Assembly (NCBI GenBank): GCA_015075405.1
Contig: JABTUK010000003.1
Location: 930,001 to 994,000, forward strand
From: Anaerolineales bacterium
Lineage (GTDB): Bacteria > Chloroflexota > Anaerolineae > 4572-78 > J111
Direction of reading: 5' to 3'
DNA length: 64,000 nt
The notes below the pieces were generated by a model. The model was not told where the DNA came from, searched no databases, and worked only from the letters and a program-made list of their open reading frames with translations. Made by a program: the position numbers and the translations under genes. Shown one piece after another: positions 17,955 to 26,216 of the stretch (position 1 is the stretch's first letter; the number at the start of each line of letters is the position of its first letter).

Positions 17955-19106
17955 ATGGCAGCCTTTAGAGAAAACCCGCGCCGGATGATTCTGATCGGGT
18001 TGGTCATATTGGTACTCATCTGCCTGGTTGGCGTGCTGATTTTTAGAATCTTCACCGCTGGCGATGAAGTGGCCGGTGGTCCTACCCCACCACCGGCTAC
18101 CACCGAGGCCACCACCGAACCTACGGCGACCCCGCTGCCGGCGGAGGACACTCCCACCCCAACCCGCGTTCTCTCCGACAAAACACCCACTGTCGCGGCT
18201 GAGGCCGAGGAAACAGCGACCCCCACCCCTACGGCAGCCAAGCCAACCCCCACGCCCACCAAAAAAGCCCTCGCTACGGCTGCGCCTGTTGTTTCAGGCG
18301 GGGCGGCAGCGCAGCCCGGCGAAATTAAGAATTTGCTCAAAAATGGGGATTTCGAGGCCGGGTTTGACCAACGCGGGGTGGCCCTGGAATGGGAGCTGTT
18401 CCGAAATGACGGTTTTCAGGCTATCTACACCAACGAAACCTTCCCCTACATCGAGTCCGGTTCCAATGCGCAGCGGGTGACGATTATCGGCGCGACCCAG
18501 TTCAACCGTTATGCCGGCATTTACCAGCAGGTCGAGGTTGTTCCTGGCCAGGTTTACACCCTGACCCTGCACGGCCAGATTCGCAGCGCCGTAGGGGATA
18601 TTAACCAGAGCAGCTTTGGCTACCGCATGCAGTACGCCGTCAGCCAAACCGGTCTCAAAAATTGGGCCAACGTGCCGGAGGCCGAATGGGTCGAACTGCC
18701 CTGGGATGAGCAGCCCATCAACGCCTCTGTGACCAAATTTTACAGCTACACCACCACTATTGAACCCGCTGCGGCCAAAATCACCCTGTTTGTGCGCGGC
18801 TGGAACAAGTGGCCCGACCAGAGCGAGGGCCAATATACTTTCGACAGTTTTAGCCTGGTCGGCCCCTCCACCGCAGCCGCGCCGCTCCAAACCAGCGCCG
18901 GCGAAGTTGGCGCTGGAGAAACTACCTCGACCGGTACTACGAGCGCCACCCCTACTACCGGCGATGCCATGATTGATAAAGGGTTGCCAACGACCGGCGC
19001 GGATGATGACCATCATCTAATGCAGGATGGTCGCTTCTGGGGTGGACTGCTAATTTTACTCCTGTTGGCCGCCGGGGCGGTCTATCGCGCCAGGTGGGGG
19101 TATTGA
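17955..19106 (+). CDS. surface protein with carbohydrate-binding-like domain and LPTTG sorting-type tail
   Basis: 383 residues. The N-terminal span (about 10-32) is followed by a Pro/Thr-rich linker (38-110). Residues about 118-285 form a beta-sandwich-like domain that begins NLLKNGDFEAGFDQRG and ends YTFDSFSLVGP, the pattern of CBM4/9-type carbohydrate-binding modules. The C-terminus has LPTTG (about residue 344), a short acidic/His stretch, a hydrophobic span (LLILLLLAAGAVY) and a positive tail (RARWGY), as in sortase substrates. No sortase gene is in the window. If sortase acts here, the protein would be covalently attached outside. GGGAG lies 8 bases before the ATG. Binding specificity unknown. 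Confidence 0.75.
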   Translation: MAAFRENPRRMILIGLVILVLICLVGVLIFRIFTAGDEVAGGPTPPPATTEATTEPTATPLPAEDTPTPTRVLSDKTPTVAAEAEETATPTPTAAKPTPTPTKKALATAAPVVSGGAAAQPGEIKNLLKNGDFEAGFDQRGVALEWELFRNDGFQAIYTNETFPYIESGSNAQRVTIIGATQFNRYAGIYQQVEVVPGQVYTLTLHGQIRSAVGDINQSSFGYRMQYAVSQTGLKNWANVPEAEWVELPWDEQPINASVTKFYSYTTTIEPAAAKITLFVRGWNKWPDQSEGQYTFDSFSLVGPSTAAAPLQTSAGEVGAGETTSTGTTSATPTTGDAMIDKGLPTTGADDDHHLMQDGRFWGGLLILLLLAAGAVYRARWGY

Positions 19107-19108
19107 AA

Positions 19109-19200
19109 GACAGAGGATAGAGGATAGTAAATAGAAGATAGAGGATAGTGGATAGAAAACATCTTCCATCTACTATCTTCTATCCTCCATCTACCATCTT
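19109..19200. repeat. iterated GGATAGAGGATAGT palindrome
   Basis: AGAGGATAGAGGATAG units then inverted CTATCTTCTATCCTCCATC units. The right end overlaps the 3' end of the leftward kinase gene: its last codons and the TAG stop are repeat sequence. Confidence 0.75.
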
Positions 19201-20232
19201 CATTCTTTGCTGCAACTGCTCGCGCGAAGCCGTGCCGGTGGTACCCAATTGTTGAATGGTAATCGAGGCAGCCATATTGCCGATAAAGGCTGCCTCTTCT
19301 GTTGTACTGCCGGCGCACAAACTGGCGACCAGCCCCGCCATCACGCTGTCACCCGCGCCCACCACGTCAATTTCCCCGGAAACAAGTATACCGGGCACGT
19401 GAGCCGCGCCAGCTTCCGTGACCACCAGAATTCCCCGCTCCCCTAACGTGATAAATATGGGCTTCTGATTCTGCTCAAACAAGGCTTGACCACACGCAGC
19501 CGCTATAGCCATCTCCTCCTCTTCCAACCTTCCAACCTTCCAACCTTCCAACGCAGCCCGCGCCTCGTACAAATTCGGCTTAACAATGACCCCCGTAAAC
19601 TCGCCAATCCGCACCCGCGAGTCGGCGGCAAAGATTTTGGCCGGGTATTGTTGGGCCAGTTGGACCAGGGCCGCCCGCACCCCATCGGTGATGACGCCGC
19701 AGTTGCGCTCCTGCACCTGATCGGCGATGATGACGCCATCCACCTGCGGGACCAGCCGCTCCAACTGCGCGATTACAGCAGTTTCCAATTCAGTTGAGAG
19801 CGGGCTACGATTCTTAATATCGAGCCGGTTCAGTTCGCGCTCGGAGCCGCCGGGAGCGGTCGAACGGAGCATGGGTTTGGTATAGGTCGGGGTAAAACGC
19901 TCAGCGGTTTCCAGCAGACCGATCAGATTGACTCCTCGCTGAGCCAAGCCCTGCTTCAAATCAAAGCCTTCGCCATCCTGCCCGATCACTCCCACCACCG
20001 AAACGGCTACCTCCAGCGCCCGCAGATTTGAAACGACCGTCCCCGCCGCGCCGGGGCTGTGCCGGATTTCGACTACCTGGTAAGCTTCCAGGCCGGTTTC
20101 CAGGGAAATTTCGCTCAAAGCCGGATCGAGGCTGAGATATTTGTCCAGAAAAAAATCCCCCACCACCAAGATATGGAGGGAGCAGAATTTTTGGAGCAGT
20201 TGGTCAAGACGAGCTGCATTCATAACACTCAC
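19180..20232 (-). CDS. PfkB-family sugar kinase, RfaE/HldE-like
   Basis: 350-residue ribokinase-fold kinase. The N-terminus (ILVVGDFFLDKYL) and the pattern PGAAGTVVSNLRAL resemble the heptose-7-phosphate kinase branch. The ATP and anion-hole signature is DVVGAGDSVMAG near residue 305. Residues EGWKVGRLEEEE come from a tandem GGAAGGTT repeat (19522-19552) inserted in a loop. The last five residues and the stop are encoded by the palindrome 19109-19200. The gene overlaps the upstream gene by four bases (ATGA), so the two are translationally coupled. Substrate: a sugar or sugar phosphate, possibly heptose 7-phosphate. Confidence is good for the family and moderate for the substrate class. Confidence 0.82.
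   Translation of the reverse strand: MSVMNAARLDQLLQKFCSLHILVVGDFFLDKYLSLDPALSEISLETGLEAYQVVEIRHSPGAAGTVVSNLRALEVAVSVVGVIGQDGEGFDLKQGLAQRGVNLIGLLETAERFTPTYTKPMLRSTAPGGSERELNRLDIKNRSPLSTELETAVIAQLERLVPQVDGVIIADQVQERNCGVITDGVRAALVQLAQQYPAKIFAADSRVRIGEFTGVIVKPNLYEARAALEGWKVGRLEEEEMAIAAACGQALFEQNQKPIFITLGERGILVVTEAGAAHVPGILVSGEIDVVGAGDSVMAGLVASLCAGSTTEEAAFIGNMAASITIQQLGTTGTASREQLQQRMKMVDGG
19522..19552. repeat. in-frame CCAACCTT tandem repeat inside the kinase gene
   Basis: About four copies of an 8-base unit (CTTCCAACCTTCCAACC and so on) lie inside the coding region, adding about 10 residues. The same unit forms the palindrome at 50521-50580. Confidence 0.75.
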
Positions 20233-21197
20233 TCCAATTCACCTAACACACCCCGGTACAGCGCCGGAAACGTCGCCCGGTGGTCGCCGCGAAAATAAAA
20301 GCTCTCGCCGCCGTCCTGCACCGTGCGGACCAGGATGGTTTTGTAGGGGCGATAGTAGTAGCGCGGGTCGTCTTTGGGCGCTTCGGTGTGGATGTCCACC
20401 TCACCTAAATCCAGCAGGTCAAAAACGGCGGTGGTAAATTGATTGATTTTCTCGCCGCGCTGATGAGCCACATTGCGGGCCATGGCCAGAGCTTTGAGAT
20501 AAACTTCCGGCCCCATCACTGCCGTGCCGAAATTGAGCATCACTCCACCTTGCAGTTTTGAGACGGTGTGGGCGATGATCAAAAAATCGTGATAGGAGGT
20601 CTGGCCCAGGGCCGCCCCGTCACAATTGGGATGCTCATGAATAATATCGTAGCCGATGCCGACATGAACTGTCACCGGAATGCCCAGGCGGTAGCCGGCC
20701 GCCAGCACGCTCAAATCGCTATGCGGAAACTTTTCCGCTTCGATGACCCGCCCAACTGCCTCGCCCAGGCCAACGCCATCTTTCGCCCCGGCGACAATCG
20801 CGTCGTTGATCCGTCCGGTGTCAGCCCACAGGCCAAACTGCCCTGCCTGAATGTAACGGGCCACGCTTTCGGTGGACGCGCCAACCAGGGCCAGCTCAAA
20901 ATCGTGGATGGGGCCGGCGCCATTCATGGCGACATGGGTGATAATGCCGCGCTCCATCAAGTCAATGATAAAGCGGGACAGGCCCACCTTGAGCATATGC
21001 GCGCCCATCATCAAAATTACCTGCCCGCCCTGCCGGTGCGCGGCGGCAATGCGCTGCGCCAGCCTGGGCAGATCGGGGTGAGCAAAAGGCGGGGTGGAGT
21101 CGTCCAGATTGATAATTTGGGGCAGGCCCATATCGTGAACCCGCTCGGCCAACGGTTTCAGTTTTAGGTAGGTCCGGTCAAACACAGGAAAAGGCAT
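20229..21197 (-). CDS. conserved protein, possibly deoxyhypusine synthase-like fold
   Basis: 322 residues, cytoplasmic, no signal peptide. It contains QVILMMGAHMLKVGLSRFI, VAMNGAGPIHDFELAL and SVLAAGYRLGIPVTVHVGIG. This arrangement recalls bacterial proteins distantly related to deoxyhypusine synthase that occur beside heptose-kinase-like genes. I infer the relation from general pattern only, and no lysine-modification role is implied. It overlaps the start of the kinase gene at 20232 by four bases, so the two probably act together, perhaps in making a nucleotide-activated sugar for the envelope. The ATG at 21197 opens a clean frame. Reaction unknown. Confidence 0.7.
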   Translation of the reverse strand: MPFPVFDRTYLKLKPLAERVHDMGLPQIINLDDSTPPFAHPDLPRLAQRIAAAHRQGGQVILMMGAHMLKVGLSRFIIDLMERGIITHVAMNGAGPIHDFELALVGASTESVARYIQAGQFGLWADTGRINDAIVAGAKDGVGLGEAVGRVIEAEKFPHSDLSVLAAGYRLGIPVTVHVGIGYDIIHEHPNCDGAALGQTSYHDFLIIAHTVSKLQGGVMLNFGTAVMGPEVYLKALAMARNVAHQRGEKINQFTTAVFDLLDLGEVDIHTEAPKDDPRYYYRPYKTILVRTVQDGGESFYFRGDHRATFPALYRGVLGELE

Positions 21198-21216
21198 TTA
21201 AATATCCTCTAAATAA

Positions 21217-21285
21217 TCCACAGATTACACAGATTTCGCAGATAAAAATTAAAAATCTGTCCAATCTGCGAAATCTGCGGATTTT
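21217..21285. repeat. iterated CACAGATT/TTTCGCAGAT palindrome
   Basis: TCCACAGATTACACAGATTT and CGCAGAT on one side; AATCTGTCCAATCTGCG and AAATCTGCGGATT on the other, around an A/T loop. Between two leftward genes. Confidence 0.75.
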
Positions 21286-21326
21286 CACGCTTCGCATTGG
21301 TGGTATACGTTAGTTTGTAAAGTCCC

Positions 21327-21788
21327 CTATAAATTCAATACCATCAAGGTGTCAGACCGCCGGTAGCCCAGCGCTTCGTACAGGGGCCGGCCAAACTCGC
21401 TGGCGTTGAGGCCGACCGTTTTCAAGCCGCGCTCGCGGCACCAACAGTGAATAACTTCCATCAGGCGGCGAGCCAGCCCTTGCCGCCGGTGAGCCGGCTC
21501 GGTGTAGATATTGTAAACAAAGGCCCACTCCTCGTTCAAGTCCGGCGGGCTGGGCGCGCGAGGCAGCAGCGCCACCCCTCCCCCGGCCACAACTTCGCCG
21601 GTTTCTGTTTCGACCAGCCAGCCGAAATAGTGCTGCTCGGTCAGAGCATGATGCAGCCAGAGGGCAAAGCGCACATCCATCGCCACATAGTCGCCGTTCA
21701 ACTCCATCTCGGCAAACATGGCGTGGCGGTGATGGACAATAATTTGAATATCGGCCAGGGTCGCCGGGCGAATGGTATAGGTGGACAT
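21327..21788 (-). CDS. GNAT family N-acetyltransferase
   Basis: 153-residue acetyl-CoA-dependent acyltransferase. The acetyl-CoA pyrophosphate loop is RRQGLARRLMEVI near residue 105, preceded by the beta-4 strand WAFVYNIYTEPAHR. The C-terminal LNASEFGRPLYEALGYRRSD is the usual GNAT beta-6/7 region. The substrate cannot be told. It lies between two hairpin repeats in a leftward group of sugar genes, which does not necessarily mean common function. Confidence 0.85.
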   Translation of the reverse strand: MSTYTIRPATLADIQIIVHHRHAMFAEMELNGDYVAMDVRFALWLHHALTEQHYFGWLVETETGEVVAGGGVALLPRAPSPPDLNEEWAFVYNIYTEPAHRRQGLARRLMEVIHCWCRERGLKTVGLNASEFGRPLYEALGYRRSDTLMVLNL

Positions 21789-21809
21789 TTTACCAAACCT
21801 GACAATTTT

Positions 21810-21856
21810 CGTCTTGCGTCTTGCGTGTTCCGTTTATTTACGCAAGACGCAAGACG
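21810..21856. repeat. iterated CGTCTTGCG palindrome
   Basis: CGTCTTGCGTCTTGCGTG, a short AT loop, then CGCAAGACGCAAGACG. Clean two-unit arms, intergenic. Confidence 0.8.
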
Positions 21857-21875
21857 ACTGATAAATCTTGAAATA

Positions 21876-22733
21876 TTAAAAAGAGCCAAAGCCAAGGGCT
21901 ATTAACAAACCAATTAAAATGGGTTGGTGCAGCGCATAAATCAAAAGAGAATGTCGCCCCAAAAAGCGCAGCCCCCTGATGGCAGGCAAACTTGACAGAT
22001 CAGGCAACGTAAAGCGGCGGATACCTTCCGGGTAAAAAGTGTACCCGGCAAAAATCCCCAACAAAGCCAGTCCGTACCAGGGCAAGATCGGGTAATAATC
22101 CACCATATAAACCCCGGCTTGTTTGACCCCCAGCCAGATCAACCAGGGATAAGTTACTACCACCCTATCCACCAAGATTCCAGCAACCAAAACCAGCACC
22201 CCGGCCACCAGGCTGACCCAGCGATTGAGCCGCAGAAAGGGGAAAGCCAGCACAATAGACGCGCCCAACAAATGCAAAATTCCAAAAATGACAAAACCCC
22301 GGCCAATAAAGTAATAAGTTGCTACGGTGATAATCAAGCCCAGGCCAAAAATTTTGCCGCCCCGCAGCAAATACTTTTTGAAGCTGGGCGGCTGCCCCCG
22401 GCGCTGGCGTTCGCGGGTATCGCTTAAGGTCAGGGAAAGGCCCATCACAAAAATAAAGATGGTGGCAATCCCACGGGGAAACCACTGCCAGGAACCACTC
22501 AGCAAATTAGCCTGGTAGACTCCAAAATAAACCAGGTCCCAGATCAGATGATAAATAATCATCAGGATGATGTCGAACCCGCGCAGGGCGTCCACTTCCC
22601 ACAGCCGGGTCGGGGCACGAGGAGGCGAGGAGGCGAGGAGGCGAGAGGTTTGCTTCGCCTCCTCACCTCCTCGCGTCATCGCGTCATCGCCTCTTCGCGT
22701 CATCGCCTCATCCTCACTTCGCCTCATCTTCAC
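21876..22733 (-). CDS. DUF1624 / HGSNAT-type membrane acyltransferase
   Basis: Membrane protein with about 7-8 spans of the heparan-alpha-glucosaminide N-acetyltransferase catalytic family. The family start WEVDALRGFDIILMIIYHLI lies near residue 45, and the C-terminus has GRHSLLIYALHQPILIGLL, both hallmarks. In bacteria these proteins probably acylate cell-surface sugars. The first 40 residues (RRGDDAMTRGGEEA..., RLLASSPPRAP) are encoded by the GAGGCGA palindrome 22616-22727, so the start codon lies inside the repeat. Several ATG codons are possible (22733, 22727, 22703, 22679). The frame overlaps the HAD gene end by up to 20 bases. Confidence 0.8.
   Translation of the reverse strand: MKMRRSEDEAMTRRGDDAMTRGGEEAKQTSRLLASSPPRAPTRLWEVDALRGFDIILMIIYHLIWDLVYFGVYQANLLSGSWQWFPRGIATIFIFVMGLSLTLSDTRERQRRGQPPSFKKYLLRGGKIFGLGLIITVATYYFIGRGFVIFGILHLLGASIVLAFPFLRLNRWVSLVAGVLVLVAGILVDRVVVTYPWLIWLGVKQAGVYMVDYYPILPWYGLALLGIFAGYTFYPEGIRRFTLPDLSSLPAIRGLRFLGRHSLLIYALHQPILIGLLIALGFGSF
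22616..22727. repeat. large iterated GAGGCGAGGAGGCGA palindrome covering a gene start
   Basis: About 112 bp: GAGGAGGCGAGGAGGCGAGG units, a short loop, then CGCCTCCTCACCTCCTCGCG and CGTCATCGCGTCATCGCC units. It contains AGGAGGTGA on the minus strand, an exact ribosome-binding consensus. It encodes the N-terminus of the DUF1624 protein. Confidence 0.8.
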
Positions 22734-23577
22734 CCATCAAATAGCTGACCAACACCTCGCCCTCTCGAAAATCAGGAATAATGAGATTGGCTCCGGCCAG
22801 GATAAGCTGCTGGCGCTTGATTTCATTAATCCCCTGCCGCTCGACTTCATTGCTGGCTACGCCAACGCCGATGCCACCAACCTGGGCGGTGTACTCGATT
22901 TCAACCTTGCCATCGCCGCACGAAACAAGTTCACAGCCGGCCAGGCCGTAAGTTTCCAGAATCCCTTCGATGACAACTTTTTTGGAAAAAACGGGACCGC
23001 CATCTTGAGGGCCATAAATTCGATCCTCAAAATAATCGGCCAGACCCAGGGCCGTTATTTCTTCCAGCACGGCTTCTTTTTCGGTGCCGCTGGCCAAATG
23101 GCAGATAATCTTGCGGCGCTTGAGCTCGGCCAGCAGTTCAAGCACGCCGGGCACAACCAAATCAGCCGGTTCGAATTGGCCTCGCCGCAGGGCCGTCAAC
23201 CGTTCGTTAACCCGCGCCAGCAGCCGGTCAAGAAAAAGCCGTTTATACATGTGCGGGTCGTGGCGCAGACCCCCGCGCTGGGCCACTTCGTCGGCCAGGA
23301 AGGTCATCTGGTCAAGGGTCGGCCTGCCGGTCGAGTGGAGGACCAAATCACTAATCATCCGGGTGAGCGTCTGCTCATCCTCGGCTTCCGGGGTAGCCAG
23401 CAAAAATTCGAGCATCAGCTCAATCATAAGCTGCTGCCAGCCCTCTCGAATGAGCGAGATGGTGCCGTCAAAATCAAACAGAAAGTGGCGCGGCCGGGCG
23501 CAGGGCAAACGCGGGCTGATGATTTCAATTAAAGTATGGGGCAGATAGGTTCGGCCGTTTTGGCTAGTCAACGACAT
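22714..23577 (-). CDS. HAD-family phosphatase
   Basis: 287-residue haloacid-dehalogenase-fold hydrolase. Motif I is FLFDFDGTISL (nucleophile and acid Asp near residues 35-37), motif II is the Ser in CHLASGTEK near 168, the motif III Lys is in VFSKKVVIEG, and motif IV is SCGDGKVEIEYT. The helical cap between motifs I and II suggests a phosphoglycolate-phosphatase-like C1 cap and a small sugar-phosphate substrate. With the RfaE-like kinase and DHS-like gene nearby it could supply the phosphatase step of an activated-sugar route, but that is inference. The last codons (GEDEAK) run into the palindrome at 22616-22727. Confidence 0.85.
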   Translation of the reverse strand: MSLTSQNGRTYLPHTLIEIISPRLPCARPRHFLFDFDGTISLIREGWQQLMIELMLEFLLATPEAEDEQTLTRMISDLVLHSTGRPTLDQMTFLADEVAQRGGLRHDPHMYKRLFLDRLLARVNERLTALRRGQFEPADLVVPGVLELLAELKRRKIICHLASGTEKEAVLEEITALGLADYFEDRIYGPQDGGPVFSKKVVIEGILETYGLAGCELVSCGDGKVEIEYTAQVGGIGVGVASNEVERQGINEIKRQQLILAGANLIIPDFREGEVLVSYLMGEDEAK

Positions 23578-23604
23578 TCACCTTTCAAGAGAGGCAAGGA
23601 TGGA

Positions 23605-23659
23605 TGATGCGAGGAGGCGAGGATTTCACCTCATTACCTCCTCTTCGCCTCGCGTCATC
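23605..23659. repeat. iterated GAGGCGA palindrome
   Basis: GATGATGCGAGGAGGCGAGG, short loop, then TTACCTCCTCTTCGCC and CGCGTCATC. Intergenic, upstream of the HAD gene. Confidence 0.75.
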
Positions 23660-23719
23660 TTAGTACAGCTTTGCATTAGTTCGTGATGGAATCCATCCGA
23701 GCAGATATCTCTGAGAAAG

Positions 23720-23816
23720 CCATGTCATTCCGACCGCAGGGAGGAATCTACTTTGCTGTTGTAAAAAAATTCCAGGCAAGGACAGAGATTTCTCGCTGGC
23801 GCTCGAAATGACATGC
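23720..23816. mobile_element. diverged copy of the ATGTCATTTCGA MITE-like family
   Basis: Left arm CATGTCATTCCGACCGCAGG, right arm GCTCGAAATGACATG, with GAGGAATC and GAGATTTCTCGC internal blocks. It is 97 bp without the outer GTTACTCCTCAG part seen in the copies at 42441 and 51792. Confidence 0.6.
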
Positions 23817-23862
23817 CAGGAACTGGGACGTTAAATCACGACGAATGTATGCAATCCTGTAC

Positions 23863-24849
23863 TTAGCGCAGCATCTCTTTAGCCAGGGCGGCGGCTCCCC
23901 ACAGGGGGGCATCATCGCCCAGGGCGGCGGGCACAATTTCAACGCTGGTCTCGGCATTGGTCTGGGCGCGGGTGGCGTCGCGGACAGTTTGCCACCACAG
24001 CTCGCCCGATTTGCTCACGCCGCCGCCTAAAATCACCCGATCGGGGTTCATCAGCGCCAGCGCCCCGGCCAGGCCCACCCCCAGCCGTTCCGCCGACTCC
24101 CGGATAACTCGCTGGCTGAGTTTATCGCCCTCGGCGGCAGCCTGGGCAACAAGTTGGGCGGTGATTTTTTCCGGTTTGCCGTCGGCCAGTTGTAGCAGCC
24201 GTTTGCCCCGGCCTGGCGCTGAGCCTGATTTATCTTTTTTCTTAGCCAGATATAATCTGGCGCGATGGGCCATGGCCGGGCCGCTGGCTTCGGCTTCCAG
24301 GCAGCCCTGCCGGCCGCAGGGGCAGACAAAGCCGCCGGGCTGGACGGTCAGGTGGCCGATTTCGCCGGCCATCCCGTCGGCTCCGGCGTAAGGTTGGCCG
24401 TTAATAATCCAGCCGCCGCCAATCCCGGTGCTAATGGTTACATAGAGGAGGTGCTGGCAGCCCTGCCCCGCCCCAAATCGAAACTCACCCAGGGCCGCCG
24501 CATTGGCGTCGTTATCAACGGCAGCCGGCGCTTTTAATTCAGCCGCTAACCACTCGGCCAGCGGGGTATTCTCCCAGCCGGGGGTATGGAAGGAACGTTT
24601 GACCAGGCCGGCGCGGGCGTAAACCGGGCCGCCAAAACTAACCCCGATGGCGGCAGGAGGCCGTCCGTTTTCTTCGATCAAATCGTGGGCCAGGTCGAGC
24701 ATGGTATCGTATTCATAACGCCCATCCACGCCGGAGGGCAAAAAGAAACGCCGGTGGGCCAGCCAGGTATGCTCACCTGGGTAGGTCAGGGCAGCCGTTA
24801 GTTTGGTGCCGCCAAAGTCAAGGGCTAAAAGGAGAGGGGTAGAAGTCAT
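23863..24849 (-). CDS. ROK-family sugar kinase (glucokinase-like)
   Basis: 328 residues, cytoplasmic. The ATP-phosphate loop is ALDFGGTKLTAAL at the N-terminus, the catalytic Asp is in AAVDNDANAAALGEFRFGAG near residue 117, and the zinc-site cysteines of the ROK signature are in CPCGRQGCLEAEASG near residue 175. There is no DNA-binding N-terminus, so it is an enzyme rather than a repressor. It probably phosphorylates glucose or N-acetyl-hexosamine. It is separated from the HAD gene by two repeats and shares direction with the PfkB gene at 24932. Confidence 0.9.
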   Translation of the reverse strand: MTSTPLLLALDFGGTKLTAALTYPGEHTWLAHRRFFLPSGVDGRYEYDTMLDLAHDLIEENGRPPAAIGVSFGGPVYARAGLVKRSFHTPGWENTPLAEWLAAELKAPAAVDNDANAAALGEFRFGAGQGCQHLLYVTISTGIGGGWIINGQPYAGADGMAGEIGHLTVQPGGFVCPCGRQGCLEAEASGPAMAHRARLYLAKKKDKSGSAPGRGKRLLQLADGKPEKITAQLVAQAAAEGDKLSQRVIRESAERLGVGLAGALALMNPDRVILGGGVSKSGELWWQTVRDATRAQTNAETSVEIVPAALGDDAPLWGAAALAKEMLR

Positions 24850-24931
24850 ATTAAGAAATGAAAAATAAGAAATGAGAATTTTGGAAATCTTTGTTCATGT
24901 GTATCTACCTGTATGCTTCGCGCCTGTGGAT

Positions 24932-26128
24932 TTATTGGGTAGAGTCATTTGGCCCCAGCCACAATTGGCGGGACTCATCAAAGCGCCAGCCAGGGATATC
25001 GGCAAAATGAAGCGGTTGGCGCGGCCAGCCGGCTTTGACGCGGGCCAGTGTTTCCTCCCAGGAGCGGACGCCGCTGGTGGCGTCGGCAGCTTCGACGTTG
25101 CACGCGCCGACGGCTACAGCCATCGTCACGGCTTCGGCGGGAGGCAGGTCACGCAAAAAAGCGGCCAGGAATCCGGCCACGGTGGTATCGCCCGCGCCGG
25201 TGGTGCCGACCACCTGGGTTTGAAAGACCGACGCCCAAAATTCACGGTTGGCCCAGCGAGCCAGGTGACCGGGACGAGCGCGGCCCAGTTCGGCCAGGCG
25301 ATTTTCGGCGGAGGTGCGCAGATACAAGCCCAGGTGTCCGGCTTTGAGCATCACCACTTTCGCCCCCATTTCCAGCAAATCAGCGGCAACTTGAGAAGCC
25401 AGGGACGGGGTGATCGGCGTTGCGCCGCTTGATACCTGTTTGAAGGTGTCGGGATAGAGCATGAGCAGCATCTCTTCAAGGCTGGGCACAAACAGGTCAA
25501 CATAGGGCAGCACCGTCTGAAGAATAGTGGCCCAATGAGCCTGTCCGGACGGGCCGGCCGGGTCGGGCATAGCCATATCCAACGAGGTGGTCACGCCGGT
25601 CGCTTTGGCCTGTTGGAACAGCTTGACCAGTTCAGCCCCGTCGCTGAGATACATCTGCTTCATCAAGGGCGGGTAACCGAAGTGAAATAAGCCGGCCTGT
25701 TGCAGAGCGGCGTAATCTACATCGCTGGCGTCGAAGGTATCATTAGCGCCGGGGCAGTGCAAAAAAATCCGGTCAACCTGGGGCGGGTTAAGGATGACAG
25801 TGTAAGAACTGGCCTCGCCGGGCACAATACGCATGCCGTCGGCCAGATGTTCGCCAAAACTTTTGACCACGCCGAGGATGGCCTGTCCGAACAGGTCGGA
25901 GCCTATTTTACCCATCAATTGGGTATTGACGCCCAGTTTGCGCAGGGCCAGGCCGGTGTTAGAGACCGCGCCACCGGTAGAGATGACCGCCGGCCCTGCT
26001 TCCAGCAGCCGGCCGGGCCGGAAAGTTGACTCGAAGTCGCCCGCACCCAGCAGGGTAGGAATCACATCCAGGCAAATATGCCCGGCGACGATGCAAGAAC
26101 CAAGCTTATGAGGGGCAGTTATCGTCAT
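24932..26128 (-). CDS. PfkB-family carbohydrate kinase
   Basis: 398-residue ribokinase-fold kinase. The N-terminal SCIVAGHICLDVIPTL with the GGAVSNTGLALRKLG region forms the substrate lid. The C-terminal signature VVGTTGAGDTTVAGFLAAF near residue 305 carries the catalytic Asp. It is longer than ribokinase (about 310) because of extra C-terminal residues. Substrate unknown; a sugar or nucleoside. It precedes the ROK kinase, so two sugar kinases are encoded in tandem and the locus probably handles more than one sugar. Confidence 0.87.
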   Translation of the reverse strand: MTITAPHKLGSCIVAGHICLDVIPTLLGAGDFESTFRPGRLLEAGPAVISTGGAVSNTGLALRKLGVNTQLMGKIGSDLFGQAILGVVKSFGEHLADGMRIVPGEASSYTVILNPPQVDRIFLHCPGANDTFDASDVDYAALQQAGLFHFGYPPLMKQMYLSDGAELVKLFQQAKATGVTTSLDMAMPDPAGPSGQAHWATILQTVLPYVDLFVPSLEEMLLMLYPDTFKQVSSGATPITPSLASQVAADLLEMGAKVVMLKAGHLGLYLRTSAENRLAELGRARPGHLARWANREFWASVFQTQVVGTTGAGDTTVAGFLAAFLRDLPPAEAVTMAVAVGACNVEAADATSGVRSWEETLARVKAGWPRQPLHFADIPGWRFDESRQLWLGPNDSTQ

Positions 26129-26158
26129 GAATTACCTGCAAAATGTGAGATGTAAGTC

Positions 26159-26187
26159 TTTACGATGCTTTTACGATACGGTATAAT
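26159..26187 (+). promoter_or_regulatory. candidate promoter of the Uma2 gene
   Basis: TTTACG at 26159-26164, 17-base spacer, TATAAT at 26182-26187. The -10 box is perfect and the -35 is four of six. Confidence 0.6.
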
Positions 26188-26216
26188 TAAAGCCAGATTC
26201 CCTAAAGGAGCAAATT

